From assembly GCF_003076595.1 (NCBI RefSeq), contig NZ_CP025785.1, forward strand, positions 338,388 to 402,387: a stretch of DNA of 64,000 bases. Reading direction: 5' to 3'. The stretch comes from Candidatus Borreliella tachyglossi (GTDB lineage: Bacteria > Spirochaetota > Spirochaetia > Borreliales > Borreliaceae). A program made the translations under genes and the position numbers. Below are positions 38,121 through 47,311 of the stretch, piece by piece (the first letter of the stretch is position 1; each line of letters starts with the position of its first letter). Under the pieces are notes generated by a model that was not told where the DNA came from, searched no databases, and was given only the letters and a program-made list of their open reading frames with translations.

Positions 38121-38841
38121 TATTACCCTCTAATAATACTTTAAAATAAGCAAGCGAATAAACAATAGCTGTGTCCGCTCTCAAAATTGGGGTATTAAAC
38201 CTTACAAATTTAAAATCTAATTCTTTAAAAAAGTTAATTTCTGACTTTGAAAAACAACCCTCAGGTCCTATTAAAATTCCAATCTTCCCCAAATTACTAA
38301 TATCATCACCACAGCTTAGCAAAACACCTTCCTGATGAGCAACATAATAATTAACAAATGATGAATAAGGAATGCTAAAAAAATCTTTATAAAAATTAAC
38401 ACTCGGAGCCTGAGTATTGCCACTCTGCTTCAAAGCTTCATCAATTACTTTTGAAAATCTTAAACTCTTAAACTCCAAATCATCCATGTTTATTTTAGAA
38501 ACAGAATGATCAGCATTAACAATATTTACCCGGTCTACTCCAATTTCAACAATTTGCCTTAAACTTAAATCTAATTTTCTACCCTTAAGACTAGAGATAA
38601 ACATATCTATTTCAAAATCACGCTCTTTTATTTGATCTATTCTTAAAGTAGAAAGCTTAATGAGTTTATTATCTATAGCTACAATCTCGACAAATCTCAC
38701 TTCTTTCCCTTTTAAGAGAACACTTAATGTATCCCCCACCTGCATCCGCTTCACATCGACAAGATAATGATAAATCTTAATATCATCAATAACAATATCA
38801 TTCCCAAATAAACAGCTATCGTCTAAGACTATTTGCTTCAC
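38113..38841 (-). CDS. rsmE: 16S rRNA (uracil1498-N3)-methyltransferase RsmE
   Basis: 242 residues. An N-terminal PUA-like domain is followed by a SPOUT/trefoil-knot methyltransferase domain: GRKLDLSLRQIVEIGVDRV, GILIGPEGCFSKSEINFF (SAM-binding knot) and LRADTAIVYSLAYFKVLL. RsmE methylates U1498 of 16S rRNA. The start is GTG at 38841, overlapping the TGA stop of ctpA by a few bases with GGGGGAG upstream. Coupled to ctpA above and to the WecG-like gene below. Confidence 0.92.
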   Translation of the reverse strand: MKQIVLDDSCLFGNDIVIDDIKIYHYLVDVKRMQVGDTLSVLLKGKEVRFVEIVAIDNKLIKLSTLRIDQIKERDFEIDMFISSLKGRKLDLSLRQIVEIGVDRVNIVNADHSVSKINMDDLEFKSLRFSKVIDEALKQSGNTQAPSVNFYKDFFSIPYSSFVNYYVAHQEGVLLSCGDDISNLGKIGILIGPEGCFSKSEINFFKELDFKFVRFNTPILRADTAIVYSLAYFKVLLEGNNG

Positions 38842-40265
38842 AGATTATTTTTAGCTCCCCCTAAAAGATATTCATAAGCAGCCCTTAACGCCTTATCATA
38901 ATGCAGATTATAAATTGGCACTTCTTGATTTGTATTTTGATAAAACTTAGCAAGCACATACTGACCTAAAAAGTCTCTATCTATGGCATAGTTTGCATGC
39001 TCATGATCAAGATTATCCATAAAAGCATCTATTTCGCTCTCAGTAATAGATTTTTTGCCCTTCAAAAAGTCTTCTACCAAGCGCTTATCGAAAATTTCCT
39101 TATATACTAAAGCTTCAGCCTCAGAAAGATCTTGTACAACAATCTCTAAATCGGGCTTAATTCCAATATTATGAATACTTTGACCAGATGGAGTATAGTA
39201 CTTTGAATTTGTAATCTTAAACCCTCCAGTATGGAAAGGCACTACATTCTGAATTACTCCCTTACCATAGGACTTTTCTCCTATAACATAAGCTCTCTTA
39301 TTATCTTTTAAAGCTCCCACTAAAACTTCCGATGCTGATGCTGAATTTTTATCGATCAAAGCAACAATTTTCATATCCAAAGGTACTAAATGGTTAGAAC
39401 TGGCTTTATACTCAAAAGGCGCCTTTGAATCTCTTGCCTTTGTTGAGACAATGATCCCTTTCTCCAAAATATCATCAGCTATTTCTATTGCATCTTTCAG
39501 AAAACCTCCTGTATTAAGCCTTAAGTCTAGAATCAAAGATTTGATATTTTGAGACTTAAGTTTGTCTAAAGCTTTTCTAAAATAGATGTTAGTATTTGGA
39601 TTAAAACTTAGTATTCTAATATACCCAACATCTTGCTTAATAACATCGTACTTAATAGTCTGTATATCTAATTTCTCTCTTGCAAGTTCAAATTCCAACT
39701 TTAAATCTTTTCCTCTTAAAATAGAAACTTTAACTTTTGTACCCACTTTACCTCTTAAAAGCTCAACAATTTGTTCTACTGTCATTGAAGTAGCACTCTT
39801 ACCATCAACAGCCACAATGTAATCGCCAGGCCTAATTCCAGCCTTATAAGCAGGCCCCTCTTCAAAAGAAGTAGCAATCATAACATAAGATGCACCAGGC
39901 TCAAGATTCTCGGTCTTCTGAGAATCATTCTTCTTAACAATAGCTACACCAATGCCGACATAATTCCCTTCCGTAGTTTTTGAAATTTCTTCTAAATCTT
40001 TTTTTGTCAAATATTGAGAATATGGATCCCCCAAGGCCTGAAACATACCTTTCAATGCTCCTTCAAAAATAGCCTCATCATTAACAGGTTCAACATAGTT
40101 CCTTTTAATAAAATCAAAAGCTTCCATCATCATCTGACCATAATTTGATGCGGATAACCTAGCCTTAGAAGAATCTGCTTGCGCAAAGATAGACTCTACA
40201 ATAACTAAAGAACTGATACTGAAAGCCAATAAAGAGTATGCAAATATTAAAAACTTCTTTTTCAT
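38838..40265 (-). CDS. ctpA: C-terminal processing protease CtpA (S41 family)
   Basis: 475 residues with a signal peptide ending near IFAQA (residue 30). A PDZ domain spans about 100-190 (GVAIVKKNDS, GPAYKAGIRPGDYIVAVDG). The S41 catalytic core has LDLRLNTGG, then NSASASE (catalytic Ser at about 308-312) and EKSYGKG (catalytic Lys 335). Tail-specific proteases cleave C-termini in the periplasm. In B. burgdorferi CtpA (BB0359) processes several envelope proteins, including BB0323, whose homologue's C-terminus opens this window. It is the first gene of the minus-strand run to 34210. Confidence 0.93.
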   Translation of the reverse strand: MKKKFLIFAYSLLAFSISSLVIVESIFAQADSSKARLSASNYGQMMMEAFDFIKRNYVEPVNDEAIFEGALKGMFQALGDPYSQYLTKKDLEEISKTTEGNYVGIGVAIVKKNDSQKTENLEPGASYVMIATSFEEGPAYKAGIRPGDYIVAVDGKSATSMTVEQIVELLRGKVGTKVKVSILRGKDLKLEFELAREKLDIQTIKYDVIKQDVGYIRILSFNPNTNIYFRKALDKLKSQNIKSLILDLRLNTGGFLKDAIEIADDILEKGIIVSTKARDSKAPFEYKASSNHLVPLDMKIVALIDKNSASASEVLVGALKDNKRAYVIGEKSYGKGVIQNVVPFHTGGFKITNSKYYTPSGQSIHNIGIKPDLEIVVQDLSEAEALVYKEIFDKRLVEDFLKGKKSITESEIDAFMDNLDHEHANYAIDRDFLGQYVLAKFYQNTNQEVPIYNLHYDKALRAAYEYLLGGAKNNL

Positions 40266-40339
40266 TCAATTAATTCCTACACAAATAAAACTTGATTTTA
40301 TCTTCATAATATAATATCATAACATAATATTTTAAGATT

Positions 40340-40765
40340 ATGCTGAAGACAAGTATCCCACAAACAAAAATAAGAATTACGGGATCCATTATTGTTTTAC
40401 AAGTACTTGAGAGCGTGTTAATACTGGCAAAACTGTATGGGTTCATTGATAACTTGTTATTTGTAACCAGCTCTTCTATGAAGTTCATGTTATCATTTAT
40501 TATATTCTCACCGGAGTTATGTTTCGCAATTATCACAGTACAGTATCTATTGCATGCACAATTTAAAATCCTCCACAACCTAGTTGTCACAACAAAAGGC
40601 TTTCAAGTATTACTAAGTGTTTTACTGATTGCATTGGGCTTAGGTCTTCACTTATATGTATATCAAAGGTCGCTTTTCCACCTTTTAGGAATAATAATGA
40701 TTTATATTATATTTAATTCAGTGATTCTAATTTTAATCAAAATAAAGGATAAAATAACGGAGTAA
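40340..40765 (+). CDS. Small integral membrane protein (BB0360-like)
   Basis: 141 residues with about four hydrophobic segments (SIIVLQVLESVLILAKLYGF; FMLSFIIFSPELCFAIITV; VLLSVLLIALGLGLHLYVY; LLGIIMIYIIFNSVILILI). No family motif was seen. ATG at 40340, diverging from ctpA by 74 bases, and ending 4 bases before the TTG start of the MinD-like gene, so probably one operon with it and lgt. On the minus strand of the same DNA another open frame exists but is a shadow. Confidence 0.7.
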   Translation: MLKTSIPQTKIRITGSIIVLQVLESVLILAKLYGFIDNLLFVTSSSMKFMLSFIIFSPELCFAIITVQYLLHAQFKILHNLVVTTKGFQVLLSVLLIALGLGLHLYVYQRSLFHLLGIIMIYIIFNSVILILIKIKDKITE

Positions 40766-40769
40766 AGGT

Positions 40770-41903
40770 TTGGTTATCATCCCTGTAGCTAGCGGAAAAG
40801 GGGGCGTTGGAAAATCTCTTTTTTCAACAAATATTGCAATTTGCCTTGCAAATGAAGGGAAAAAGGTATTACTTACTGACCTTGATCTTGGAGGTTCTAA
40901 CCTACATTCCATGTTAAATATAGTGCCTAACAAGAGTATTGGAACCTTCCTTAAAACAAAAATTTACTTTAAAGACATTATCGTCGAATCAGGCATAAAA
41001 AACTTAAGCTTTATTGCAGGAGACTCCGGCATCCCAGAGCTTGCAAATATTGCTATTTTTCAAAAGAGAAGGATAATTAATAACTTAAAAGCCCTAAGCT
41101 ACGACTACTTAATAATTGACCTTGGCGCTGGGACAACATTTAATACCATAGATTTTTTTCTAATGTCAAACCGTGGAGTAATAGTAACGATCCCAACAGT
41201 AACAGCAACAATGAATTCCTATTTATTTTTAAAGAATGCAATCTTTAGACTTATATCAAAAGTATTTACAAAAGAAACAAAAGCATATGAAATAATTTCT
41301 GGAATCAAAAAGGACTCTAGCAATTTGCAAAAAATATATATACCAAATTTATTACTTAAAGTAGAAACTTATGATCCTGAAAATCATGCTAAATTCATGA
41401 AAATATTTTCACAATTTAGCCCGTTTATAGTATTTAATATGTTAAACACACCTGATGATATAATTAAAACCGAGAGGATAATAAAATCTGCAAAGGATTA
41501 TTTAAATATAAACCTGCAAAGCATAGGTTCAATTTACAAAGACGAACTTATTGATAAAGCATTAAATCATAAAATACCAATAACGCTTTATAAACCAACA
41601 AGTTTAACTTCTAAAAGCATTAAAAAAATATCAAAAAAATTAATTGAACTTGAAAACTTCACACATGATGCAGAACTCTTAATTGATAAAGATCTAGACG
41701 AAAGCTATAATTTTGTCTTAAAAGAAGCACAAGATGAATATTTAGAAAAAGCTGCATACCTTGAATCATTATTAATGACTAAAACAATAGACAATAATGC
41801 AATTATTGATATAATAAAATCCCAACAAAGGGAAATCACAGCATTGAGGAAACAAAACATGATGTTTAAAAAAAAGTTATTTGAACAACTAAAAAAACAC
41901 TAA
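40770..41903 (+). CDS. MinD/FlhG-like P-loop ATPase (YlxH family)
   Basis: 377 residues. The N-terminal deviant Walker A PVASGKGGVGKSLFSTNIA, the DLDLGGSNLH switch region and the YDYLIIDLGAGTTFNTIDF segment place it in the MinD/ParA/FlhG class. Such proteins position flagella or division sites. A C-terminal extension of about 110 residues (after SLTSKSIKKISKKL) is charged and coiled-coil like (ESLLMTKTIDNNAIIDIIKSQQREITALRKQN), unlike standard FlhG. The start is TTG at 40770, with AGTAAAGG upstream. A second MinD-like protein is expected elsewhere in Borrelia, in a flagellar operon; this one lies with lgt and pdeA. Confidence 0.85.
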   Translation: MVIIPVASGKGGVGKSLFSTNIAICLANEGKKVLLTDLDLGGSNLHSMLNIVPNKSIGTFLKTKIYFKDIIVESGIKNLSFIAGDSGIPELANIAIFQKRRIINNLKALSYDYLIIDLGAGTTFNTIDFFLMSNRGVIVTIPTVTATMNSYLFLKNAIFRLISKVFTKETKAYEIISGIKKDSSNLQKIYIPNLLLKVETYDPENHAKFMKIFSQFSPFIVFNMLNTPDDIIKTERIIKSAKDYLNINLQSIGSIYKDELIDKALNHKIPITLYKPTSLTSKSIKKISKKLIELENFTHDAELLIDKDLDESYNFVLKEAQDEYLEKAAYLESLLMTKTIDNNAIIDIIKSQQREITALRKQNMMFKKKLFEQLKKH

Positions 41904-41913
41904 GGAGAAAAAA

Positions 41914-42873
41914 ATGCCGAATTATATAAATTATCCCAGTTGGTTACATCCTGAAATAATCAAAGGTATTCCAATTACATGGTATAGCCTATCCTACATT
42001 ATTGTAATAATGGTGTGTTTTAAATTCATTTGGTATCAGATAAAAATTGATAACTTAAACATAAAAAGAGATGATTATGACAAACTCATGTTTTCAATTG
42101 TGCTGGGGGCCATACTTGGTGCAAGGCTGGCATCTACCTTAATTTATGATCAAAGTGGATTTTATTATCAACACCCTTGGTTGATCTTTTTGCCATTTGA
42201 TCAACATTGGAACTTAATAGGATTCAGAGGCATGGCAATACACGGGGGATTTGTGGGTGTTATTGTTGCACCACTAATAATGATAAATACCAAACTTAAA
42301 AATACAAATGTGAGTAAATATTTTATAAAGATAACAGATTACGGATCAATAGCTTTCTCTTCAGGGTATATACTCGGAAGACTTGCTAACTTTGCAAATG
42401 CAGAGCTTTATGGAAGACCCATGAGAGGAGGAATAATATTTCCCAACGCAGAACCTTTTAGAGTAAGTCAGAAAGGCGTAAAGGAGTTTGCAGAATCAAT
42501 TGGACTTGAAGTATCGCCTCATGATTTATTTATCAATCTGCCAAGAATTCCATCACAACTCATTGAAGGATTCTTTGAAGGTACTGTAACCTTTTTATTA
42601 CTATGGTTTGTATTTAGAAAAATAAAAAAATATGATGGTTTTATATTTGGGGTCTACATAATTCTTTACGGCTTTTTTAGATTCTTAATTGAGTATTTAA
42701 GAGAACCTGATAAAGAAATAGGATTTGTGATAACTTACAAATCTCCTGAAAGCTTGCTAGACTTCTCATTCTTAAATATATCAATGGGACAAATACTTTC
42801 ATTATCTTTAATGTTAGCAGGAGTAATCTGGCTAGCATGGGCTAAGAGGAGATCATTAAAAATGAATAAATAA
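41914..42873 (+). CDS. lgt: Prolipoprotein diacylglyceryl transferase
   Basis: 319 residues, multi-pass membrane enzyme with about seven helices. The Lgt signature is seen: GFRGMAIHGGFVG, then YILGRLANFANAELYGRP (GRxxNFxNxE). It moves diacylglycerol from phosphatidylglycerol to the lipobox cysteine, the first step of maturation of the many Borrelia lipoproteins (OppA copies, LA7, BB0324-like). AAGGAG precedes ATG, 10 bases after the MinD-like gene. Confidence 0.95.
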   Translation: MPNYINYPSWLHPEIIKGIPITWYSLSYIIVIMVCFKFIWYQIKIDNLNIKRDDYDKLMFSIVLGAILGARLASTLIYDQSGFYYQHPWLIFLPFDQHWNLIGFRGMAIHGGFVGVIVAPLIMINTKLKNTNVSKYFIKITDYGSIAFSSGYILGRLANFANAELYGRPMRGGIIFPNAEPFRVSQKGVKEFAESIGLEVSPHDLFINLPRIPSQLIEGFFEGTVTFLLLWFVFRKIKKYDGFIFGVYIILYGFFRFLIEYLREPDKEIGFVITYKSPESLLDFSFLNISMGQILSLSLMLAGVIWLAWAKRRSLKMNK

Positions 42874-42925
42874 ATCACAAAAATATAGATTTATACCAAA
42901 ATCACTATAAATTTATTTAAATAAT

Positions 42926-44917
42926 ATGAAGACTACAAATACAATTATAATATCTGAGAACAAACTTAATGATGATGATATTACAAAGCTCAAAGCTACT
43001 TTCAACCTCTTACAGGTAGTAAACTCTAGAAAAAATATCTCTAGTGAATACATTAAGCAAAACAATGTTCAGTTTGCTATTATCTACAACTATACAAGAC
43101 CAATAGATTTTTCAATCAACATTGCAAATAACTTAAAAAGCATCAATAAAGTTTACTCTATAATCATAAACAACAAGCCTATAGATGAAAGGAATTACAA
43201 ATTCAATTATATAGAAATATTAAACGATATCAATGAATTAATCTATAAACAAAACCTTATAGAGAAGAAAAAAAAATTCCATGATAATAATAATGCAAAC
43301 CTTGATTTTTTCTTAAATTTATCTGAGCTTATTAAAGAAATCGTAATAATTACAAACACTGAAAATGATATTATTTATATTAACGAGAAAGGTCGCAAAG
43401 AACTTGCACTCCCAATAAAAATTAGAAACAAAGCAAATAAAATAACTGACATCAATATTATAGATTTAGAAAAAGGAAACAAAATCGATTTAAGTTATAA
43501 CATAAATGATATTCCTGAATTCAAAAATATATTGATAACTGATTGCCTTTTGATAATCAAACATAACAAAAAATTAATTGTAGACTTATTCATTAGCACA
43601 ATTGCCCAAAATAATATTGATAAATTAATAACAATAAAAGATATGTCATATTTAAAATCCAAAGATGACACGAGGGATCTTGAAATTATTGACACCCAAA
43701 CAGATCTTTATAACATTAAAGGTCTTGAAAAGCTTTTAATAAACCAAATTGAATCTTCTTATAAAAAAATATATTTATTTAACCTAGACTTACACATAAA
43801 TACAGAATATGAATATAAAGGAAAGAAAGAAAACTTAGATTCAAAGATACTCAAAAAAATCGCCTCTAAAATAATGTCATTTTACTCAGAATATATATTT
43901 AGAATGAAGGACAATAATTTAATAGTCATTATATCCACAAGTGTCGGTGAGAGAAGACTAATTTCACTTGCAGAAGAAATCAAGCAAACCATCTCTAGAG
44001 AACTTAAAAAAGAAGGATTTATAGTATTTAAATTCAATATAGGAATAGTAGAAGTAAATTTACAAGAAGACATAGAAACAAAAATTTCAAAATTAAAAAT
44101 AGCAACAAAAATATCCGATGAATATAAAGATTCTATGCCTATTTTATACAAAGACAACTTACCAGAGGCAATACTTATTAAAAATCAAAACAAAATATTT
44201 GAATACATATTAAAAGCAATAAAAAATGACTTTTTTAGTTTATATTATCAAAAAATAACTCCTCTTAAAAAAAACCTAAAACCTAAAATTGAAATACTAA
44301 CAAGACTTTTTGACTACACAGGAACTCCTATTTCAACTACCAAAGTTTTTAGTTTAATAGACAAATATAATCTAACTGTTGAAGTGGATCAATTAGTAGT
44401 TACTAAAGCCTTAAGAGAATATACAAATTTTGTGGCTAAACATGGTGTTCATATTTTTTCAATAAACATTTCACCTCACTCATTAAAATCTAAAAATTTC
44501 AGAATGTTTTTGCGGGAAACACTTCTTACAAGTCATGTTCCACTTCAAAATATATGTTTAGAAATAACAGAAACTGGTATTTTGGAAAATTTTGAATTAA
44601 TCAATCAATATTTCAAAGAGCTTAAAAGCTTTGGAGTTAAACTCGCACTTGATGATTTTGGAAGCGGACATACTTCGCTCTCATATATTAAAATACTGCC
44701 GATAGATATAATAAAAATAGATGGCTCTTTTATTAAAGTAATAAATTCTAGTCAAACAGACCTTATAATAATAAAATCAATAAAAGAAATTGCCGACACA
44801 AAAAGAATAAAAATCATAGCTGAATTTGTATCTAGCGAAGAAATACTTAAAGAAATAAATGAAATTGGAATAGATTATGGCCAAGGATTCCTATGGCACA
44901 AACCAGAACCAATTTAG
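42926..44917 (+). CDS. pdeA: Cyclic-di-GMP phosphodiesterase PdeA (EAL domain)
   Basis: 663 residues, no signal peptide. N-terminal approximately 250 residues may be a PAS-like sensor region; the middle (about 250-400) looks like a degenerate GGDEF domain without a GGDEF motif; residues about 420-660 form an EAL domain. Active-site elements are kept: KIEILTRLF (the EAL motif reads EIL), NISPHSLKS, CLEITETG, LALDDFGSGHTSLSYIKILPIDIIKID, and AEFVSSEE with the C-terminal GIDYGQGFLWHKP. BB0363, the B. burgdorferi homologue, hydrolyses c-di-GMP and influences motility. ATG with a weak upstream ribosome binding site; 52 bases after lgt. Confidence 0.93.
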   Translation: MKTTNTIIISENKLNDDDITKLKATFNLLQVVNSRKNISSEYIKQNNVQFAIIYNYTRPIDFSINIANNLKSINKVYSIIINNKPIDERNYKFNYIEILNDINELIYKQNLIEKKKKFHDNNNANLDFFLNLSELIKEIVIITNTENDIIYINEKGRKELALPIKIRNKANKITDINIIDLEKGNKIDLSYNINDIPEFKNILITDCLLIIKHNKKLIVDLFISTIAQNNIDKLITIKDMSYLKSKDDTRDLEIIDTQTDLYNIKGLEKLLINQIESSYKKIYLFNLDLHINTEYEYKGKKENLDSKILKKIASKIMSFYSEYIFRMKDNNLIVIISTSVGERRLISLAEEIKQTISRELKKEGFIVFKFNIGIVEVNLQEDIETKISKLKIATKISDEYKDSMPILYKDNLPEAILIKNQNKIFEYILKAIKNDFFSLYYQKITPLKKNLKPKIEILTRLFDYTGTPISTTKVFSLIDKYNLTVEVDQLVVTKALREYTNFVAKHGVHIFSINISPHSLKSKNFRMFLRETLLTSHVPLQNICLEITETGILENFELINQYFKELKSFGVKLALDDFGSGHTSLSYIKILPIDIIKIDGSFIKVINSSQTDLIIIKSIKEIADTKRIKIIAEFVSSEEILKEINEIGIDYGQGFLWHKPEPI

Positions 44918-44952
44918 AATAAATATATAAAAGTATTCCTTAATACTAGACA

Positions 44953-45120
44953 TGGTCAAGATACCCTAAAAAAGAGCCTCCTCATCGGCAATACACCGAA
45001 AATATCTAACTGTATGTTTTTAAAAAAGATGTGCTAACAAATATACCACAGGAACCCAACATATCTGCTTTTGCCTATTATAAATGTGCATCAAATACTA
45101 AATACTTGAAACCAATATAA
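44953..45120 (+). pseudogene. Remnant of methylglyoxal synthase gene mgsA
   Basis: In the frame from 45010 the translation LYVFKKDVLTNIPQEPNISAF lines up with the family pattern [20 protein letters not shown], the conserved region of methylglyoxal synthase, and ends at TAA 45118-45120 before the usual NIPVATN motif. Upstream, 44953-45009 contains weak similarity to the ATDL... and GPLGGDQQ segments, broken by stop codons. The first half of a gene of about 125 codons is missing. In B. burgdorferi, mgsA (BB0364) sits exactly here between pdeA and the LA7 gene. I conclude that a once functional mgsA has decayed. The rest of the 296 bases between pdeA and la7 has no other gene. Confidence 0.7.
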
Positions 45121-45212
45121 AACACAATCTTGGACCCTAAAAATTTAAAAATAGCCCTTAAAATAATCAAGGTCCAAAATTTATACATCAATCAAACATC
45201 ATATCCTAATAT

Positions 45213-45815
45213 TCAATTCATCAACATTGCAGCCTTTTCAACACTACCGATTATAAAGTTAATAGTAGATAATATAGTTTTAGTATCCTCATCATTCTTA
45301 TCAACTGTAACGTTTAATTTACCATCAATAATATCAATCCCCTTAAAAGCCTTTATAAACTCCCTTGCAGGATCATTCTTAACCCCATGAAAATTCATGT
45401 CCATAATCTTTTTAAAACCTGAACCTAAACCAACAAAAACATAAGAATCATTTACCTTGCTCCCAGAAATACTAATCGGAGCCTCTCCCACATAAGCATT
45501 TCCACATACATAAACTGCTATCTTTGCATTAGTCATTGAATCAACCTTACTTAAGGTTCCATTATTTACGTCAAAATACATAACCTTAACATCTTTTACT
45601 AATTTAGATTGAACTTCCCTAGGAACTCCCATAGCATGAAAGACATGCCCCAAGGTATGAGCATCTATAGCTTCACCTGATTCAGCCACAGAATGACTAT
45701 GATCATGACTCTTGGACTCTTCTGATGTCTCCTTAGACTCACATGCAACTAGAACAAATGACAAAAGAAATACAGTAATTAATAAAACCGTTTTCAAAAA
45801 ATTATTTCGATACAT
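45213..45815 (-). CDS. Immunogenic lipoprotein LA7 (P22)
   Basis: The mature start is the ATG at 45815, with a strong GGAGGAG ribosome binding site 8 bases away; a longer open frame to 45866 has no such site. The 200-residue product has a signal peptide with lipobox LVAC (Cys 25). After it comes a His-rich stretch SHDHSHS (His 37, 39, 41) with further His at 53, 57 and 60. The rest looks like a compact alpha/beta domain (VMYFDVNNGTL, NAKIAVYVCGNAYVG, SYVFVGLGSGF). BB0365/LA7 is an outer or inner membrane lipoprotein recognised by host antibodies; no enzymatic function is known. Single gene, divergent from the aminopeptidase gene. Confidence 0.9.
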   Translation of the reverse strand: MYRNNFLKTVLLITVFLLSFVLVACESKETSEESKSHDHSHSVAESGEAIDAHTLGHVFHAMGVPREVQSKLVKDVKVMYFDVNNGTLSKVDSMTNAKIAVYVCGNAYVGEAPISISGSKVNDSYVFVGLGSGFKKIMDMNFHGVKNDPAREFIKAFKGIDIIDGKLNVTVDKNDEDTKTILSTINFIIGSVEKAAMLMN

Positions 45816-45928
45816 AAATATTCTCCTCCAATTTCTTATTGTCTTAAAAAAATGATAATAAATCAATTACTTCGTATAGATTTTATCAATAATTAGAGTG
45901 TTATAATAAATCAATAGGAGGAATTTTA

Positions 45929-47305
45929 ATGAAAAATAAAAACCCATGGACTTCTTTAAGCGAAAAAGATAAAAACATCATTTTAGAATTCTCTAAAGAC
46001 TACAAAAAATTCTTAAGCACAGTTAAAACCGAACGAGAGGCTACCAATTATGCTATAAAAAGAGCCAAGGAAAAAGGTTTCATTAGTTCATACGAAAAAC
46101 AAGAACTAAAGGCTGGAGACAAAATATTTTACACATGCCGAAATAAAAACATCGCTCTTGTATTTATTGGCAAAGAACCTATTGAAGATGGAATGCATTT
46201 TATTGTATCACACACAGACTCTCCGAGACTTGATGCAAAACCATCACCAATTGCTGAAGAGAGTGAATTTGCATTGCTTAAGACAAATTATTACGGTGGC
46301 ATCAAAAAATATCAATGGTTATCCCTTCCTTTATCAATACGAGGAATAGTATTTTTAAAAAACGAAGAAAAAGTAGAGATCAATATAGGCGATGATAAGA
46401 ATGATCCTGTATTTGTAATTCCTGATATTTTGCCACACCTTGACAAAAAAGTACAAAGAAACAAAAAATCTGAAGAAATTATCGAGGGTGAGAATTTACA
46501 AATCATAATTGGGAGTCTACCCATTGATACTAAAGAAAAAGACAAGGTAAAATTTGCTACCCTTAAGCTCTTAAAAGAAAAATATAAAATAGAAGAAGAA
46601 GATTTCATCTCAGCAGAAATAGAAATAGTGCCAGCAGGAGAAGCAAAGGATGTGGGTTTTGACAGTGCGTTGATTGGTGCTTATGGTCAAGATGACAAGG
46701 TTTGTGCTTACACCTCACTAGAGGCCATCCTAAATTTAGAAGAAACTCCAAACAAAACAGCTATATGCTTTTTAGTTGACAAGGAAGAGATTGGATCAAC
46801 TGGATCAACTGGTCTAAACTCAAGATACCTTGAATACTTTGTATCAGATATTGTATCTAAACTTGAGAGGGAGAATTACAACGACCTTCTTGTTCAAAAA
46901 GCTTTATGGAATTCAAAAAGTATATCAGCTGATGTTTGTGCTGCAATAAATCCCTTATTTAAATCTGTTCATGATGAACAAAACGCACCTAAACTGGGAT
47001 ATGGAATACCCGTAATAAAATATACAGGGCATGGGGGTAAATACATGGCTAGTGACGCGGATGCTGAACTTGTATCTTATATTAGAAATTTGCTAAATAA
47101 AAATAAAATAGCTTGGCAAATAGCTACACTTGGAAAGGTAGAAGAAGGTGGTGGGGGAACTGTTGCAAAATTCTTAGCACATTATGGTATAAGAACAATA
47201 GACATGGGCCCTGGAGTACTTAGCATGCACTCTCCATTTGAATTAACTTCTAAATTTGATATATATACTTCTTACATAGCTTATAAGGCATTTTTTAAAG
47301 GATAA
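45929..47305 (+). CDS. M18 family aminopeptidase
   Basis: 458 residues. Metallopeptidase features of the M18 (aminopeptidase I/aspartyl aminopeptidase) family are present: HTDSPRLDAKP (first metal His and Asp), DVGFDSALIGAYGQDDKVCAYTSLEAI, VDKEEIGSTGSTG (Glu pair) and GPGVLSMHSPFE (last metal His). It removes N-terminal residues of peptides in the cytoplasm, fitting a peptide-importing bacterium that lacks amino acid synthesis; OppBCDF and OppA deliver the substrates. ATG with an AGGAGG ribosome binding site. It is followed by the EIIB-like gene 6 bases later, in the same operon. Confidence 0.93.
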   Translation: MKNKNPWTSLSEKDKNIILEFSKDYKKFLSTVKTEREATNYAIKRAKEKGFISSYEKQELKAGDKIFYTCRNKNIALVFIGKEPIEDGMHFIVSHTDSPRLDAKPSPIAEESEFALLKTNYYGGIKKYQWLSLPLSIRGIVFLKNEEKVEINIGDDKNDPVFVIPDILPHLDKKVQRNKKSEEIIEGENLQIIIGSLPIDTKEKDKVKFATLKLLKEKYKIEEEDFISAEIEIVPAGEAKDVGFDSALIGAYGQDDKVCAYTSLEAILNLEETPNKTAICFLVDKEEIGSTGSTGLNSRYLEYFVSDIVSKLERENYNDLLVQKALWNSKSISADVCAAINPLFKSVHDEQNAPKLGYGIPVIKYTGHGGKYMASDADAELVSYIRNLLNKNKIAWQIATLGKVEEGGGGTVAKFLAHYGIRTIDMGPGVLSMHSPFELTSKFDIYTSYIAYKAFFKG

Positions 47306-47311
47306 ATAAAT

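Noticed and set aside
40270..40590. Minus-strand open frame overlapping the small membrane protein gene
   Set aside because: It fully overlaps the better plus-strand gene (membrane helices, operon position) and has no ribosome binding site.
45816..45866. N-terminal extension of the LA7 gene to 45866
   Set aside because: The strong GGAGGAG site and the signal peptide fit the start at 45815; the extension is Arg/Lys/His rich and would spoil the signal peptide.
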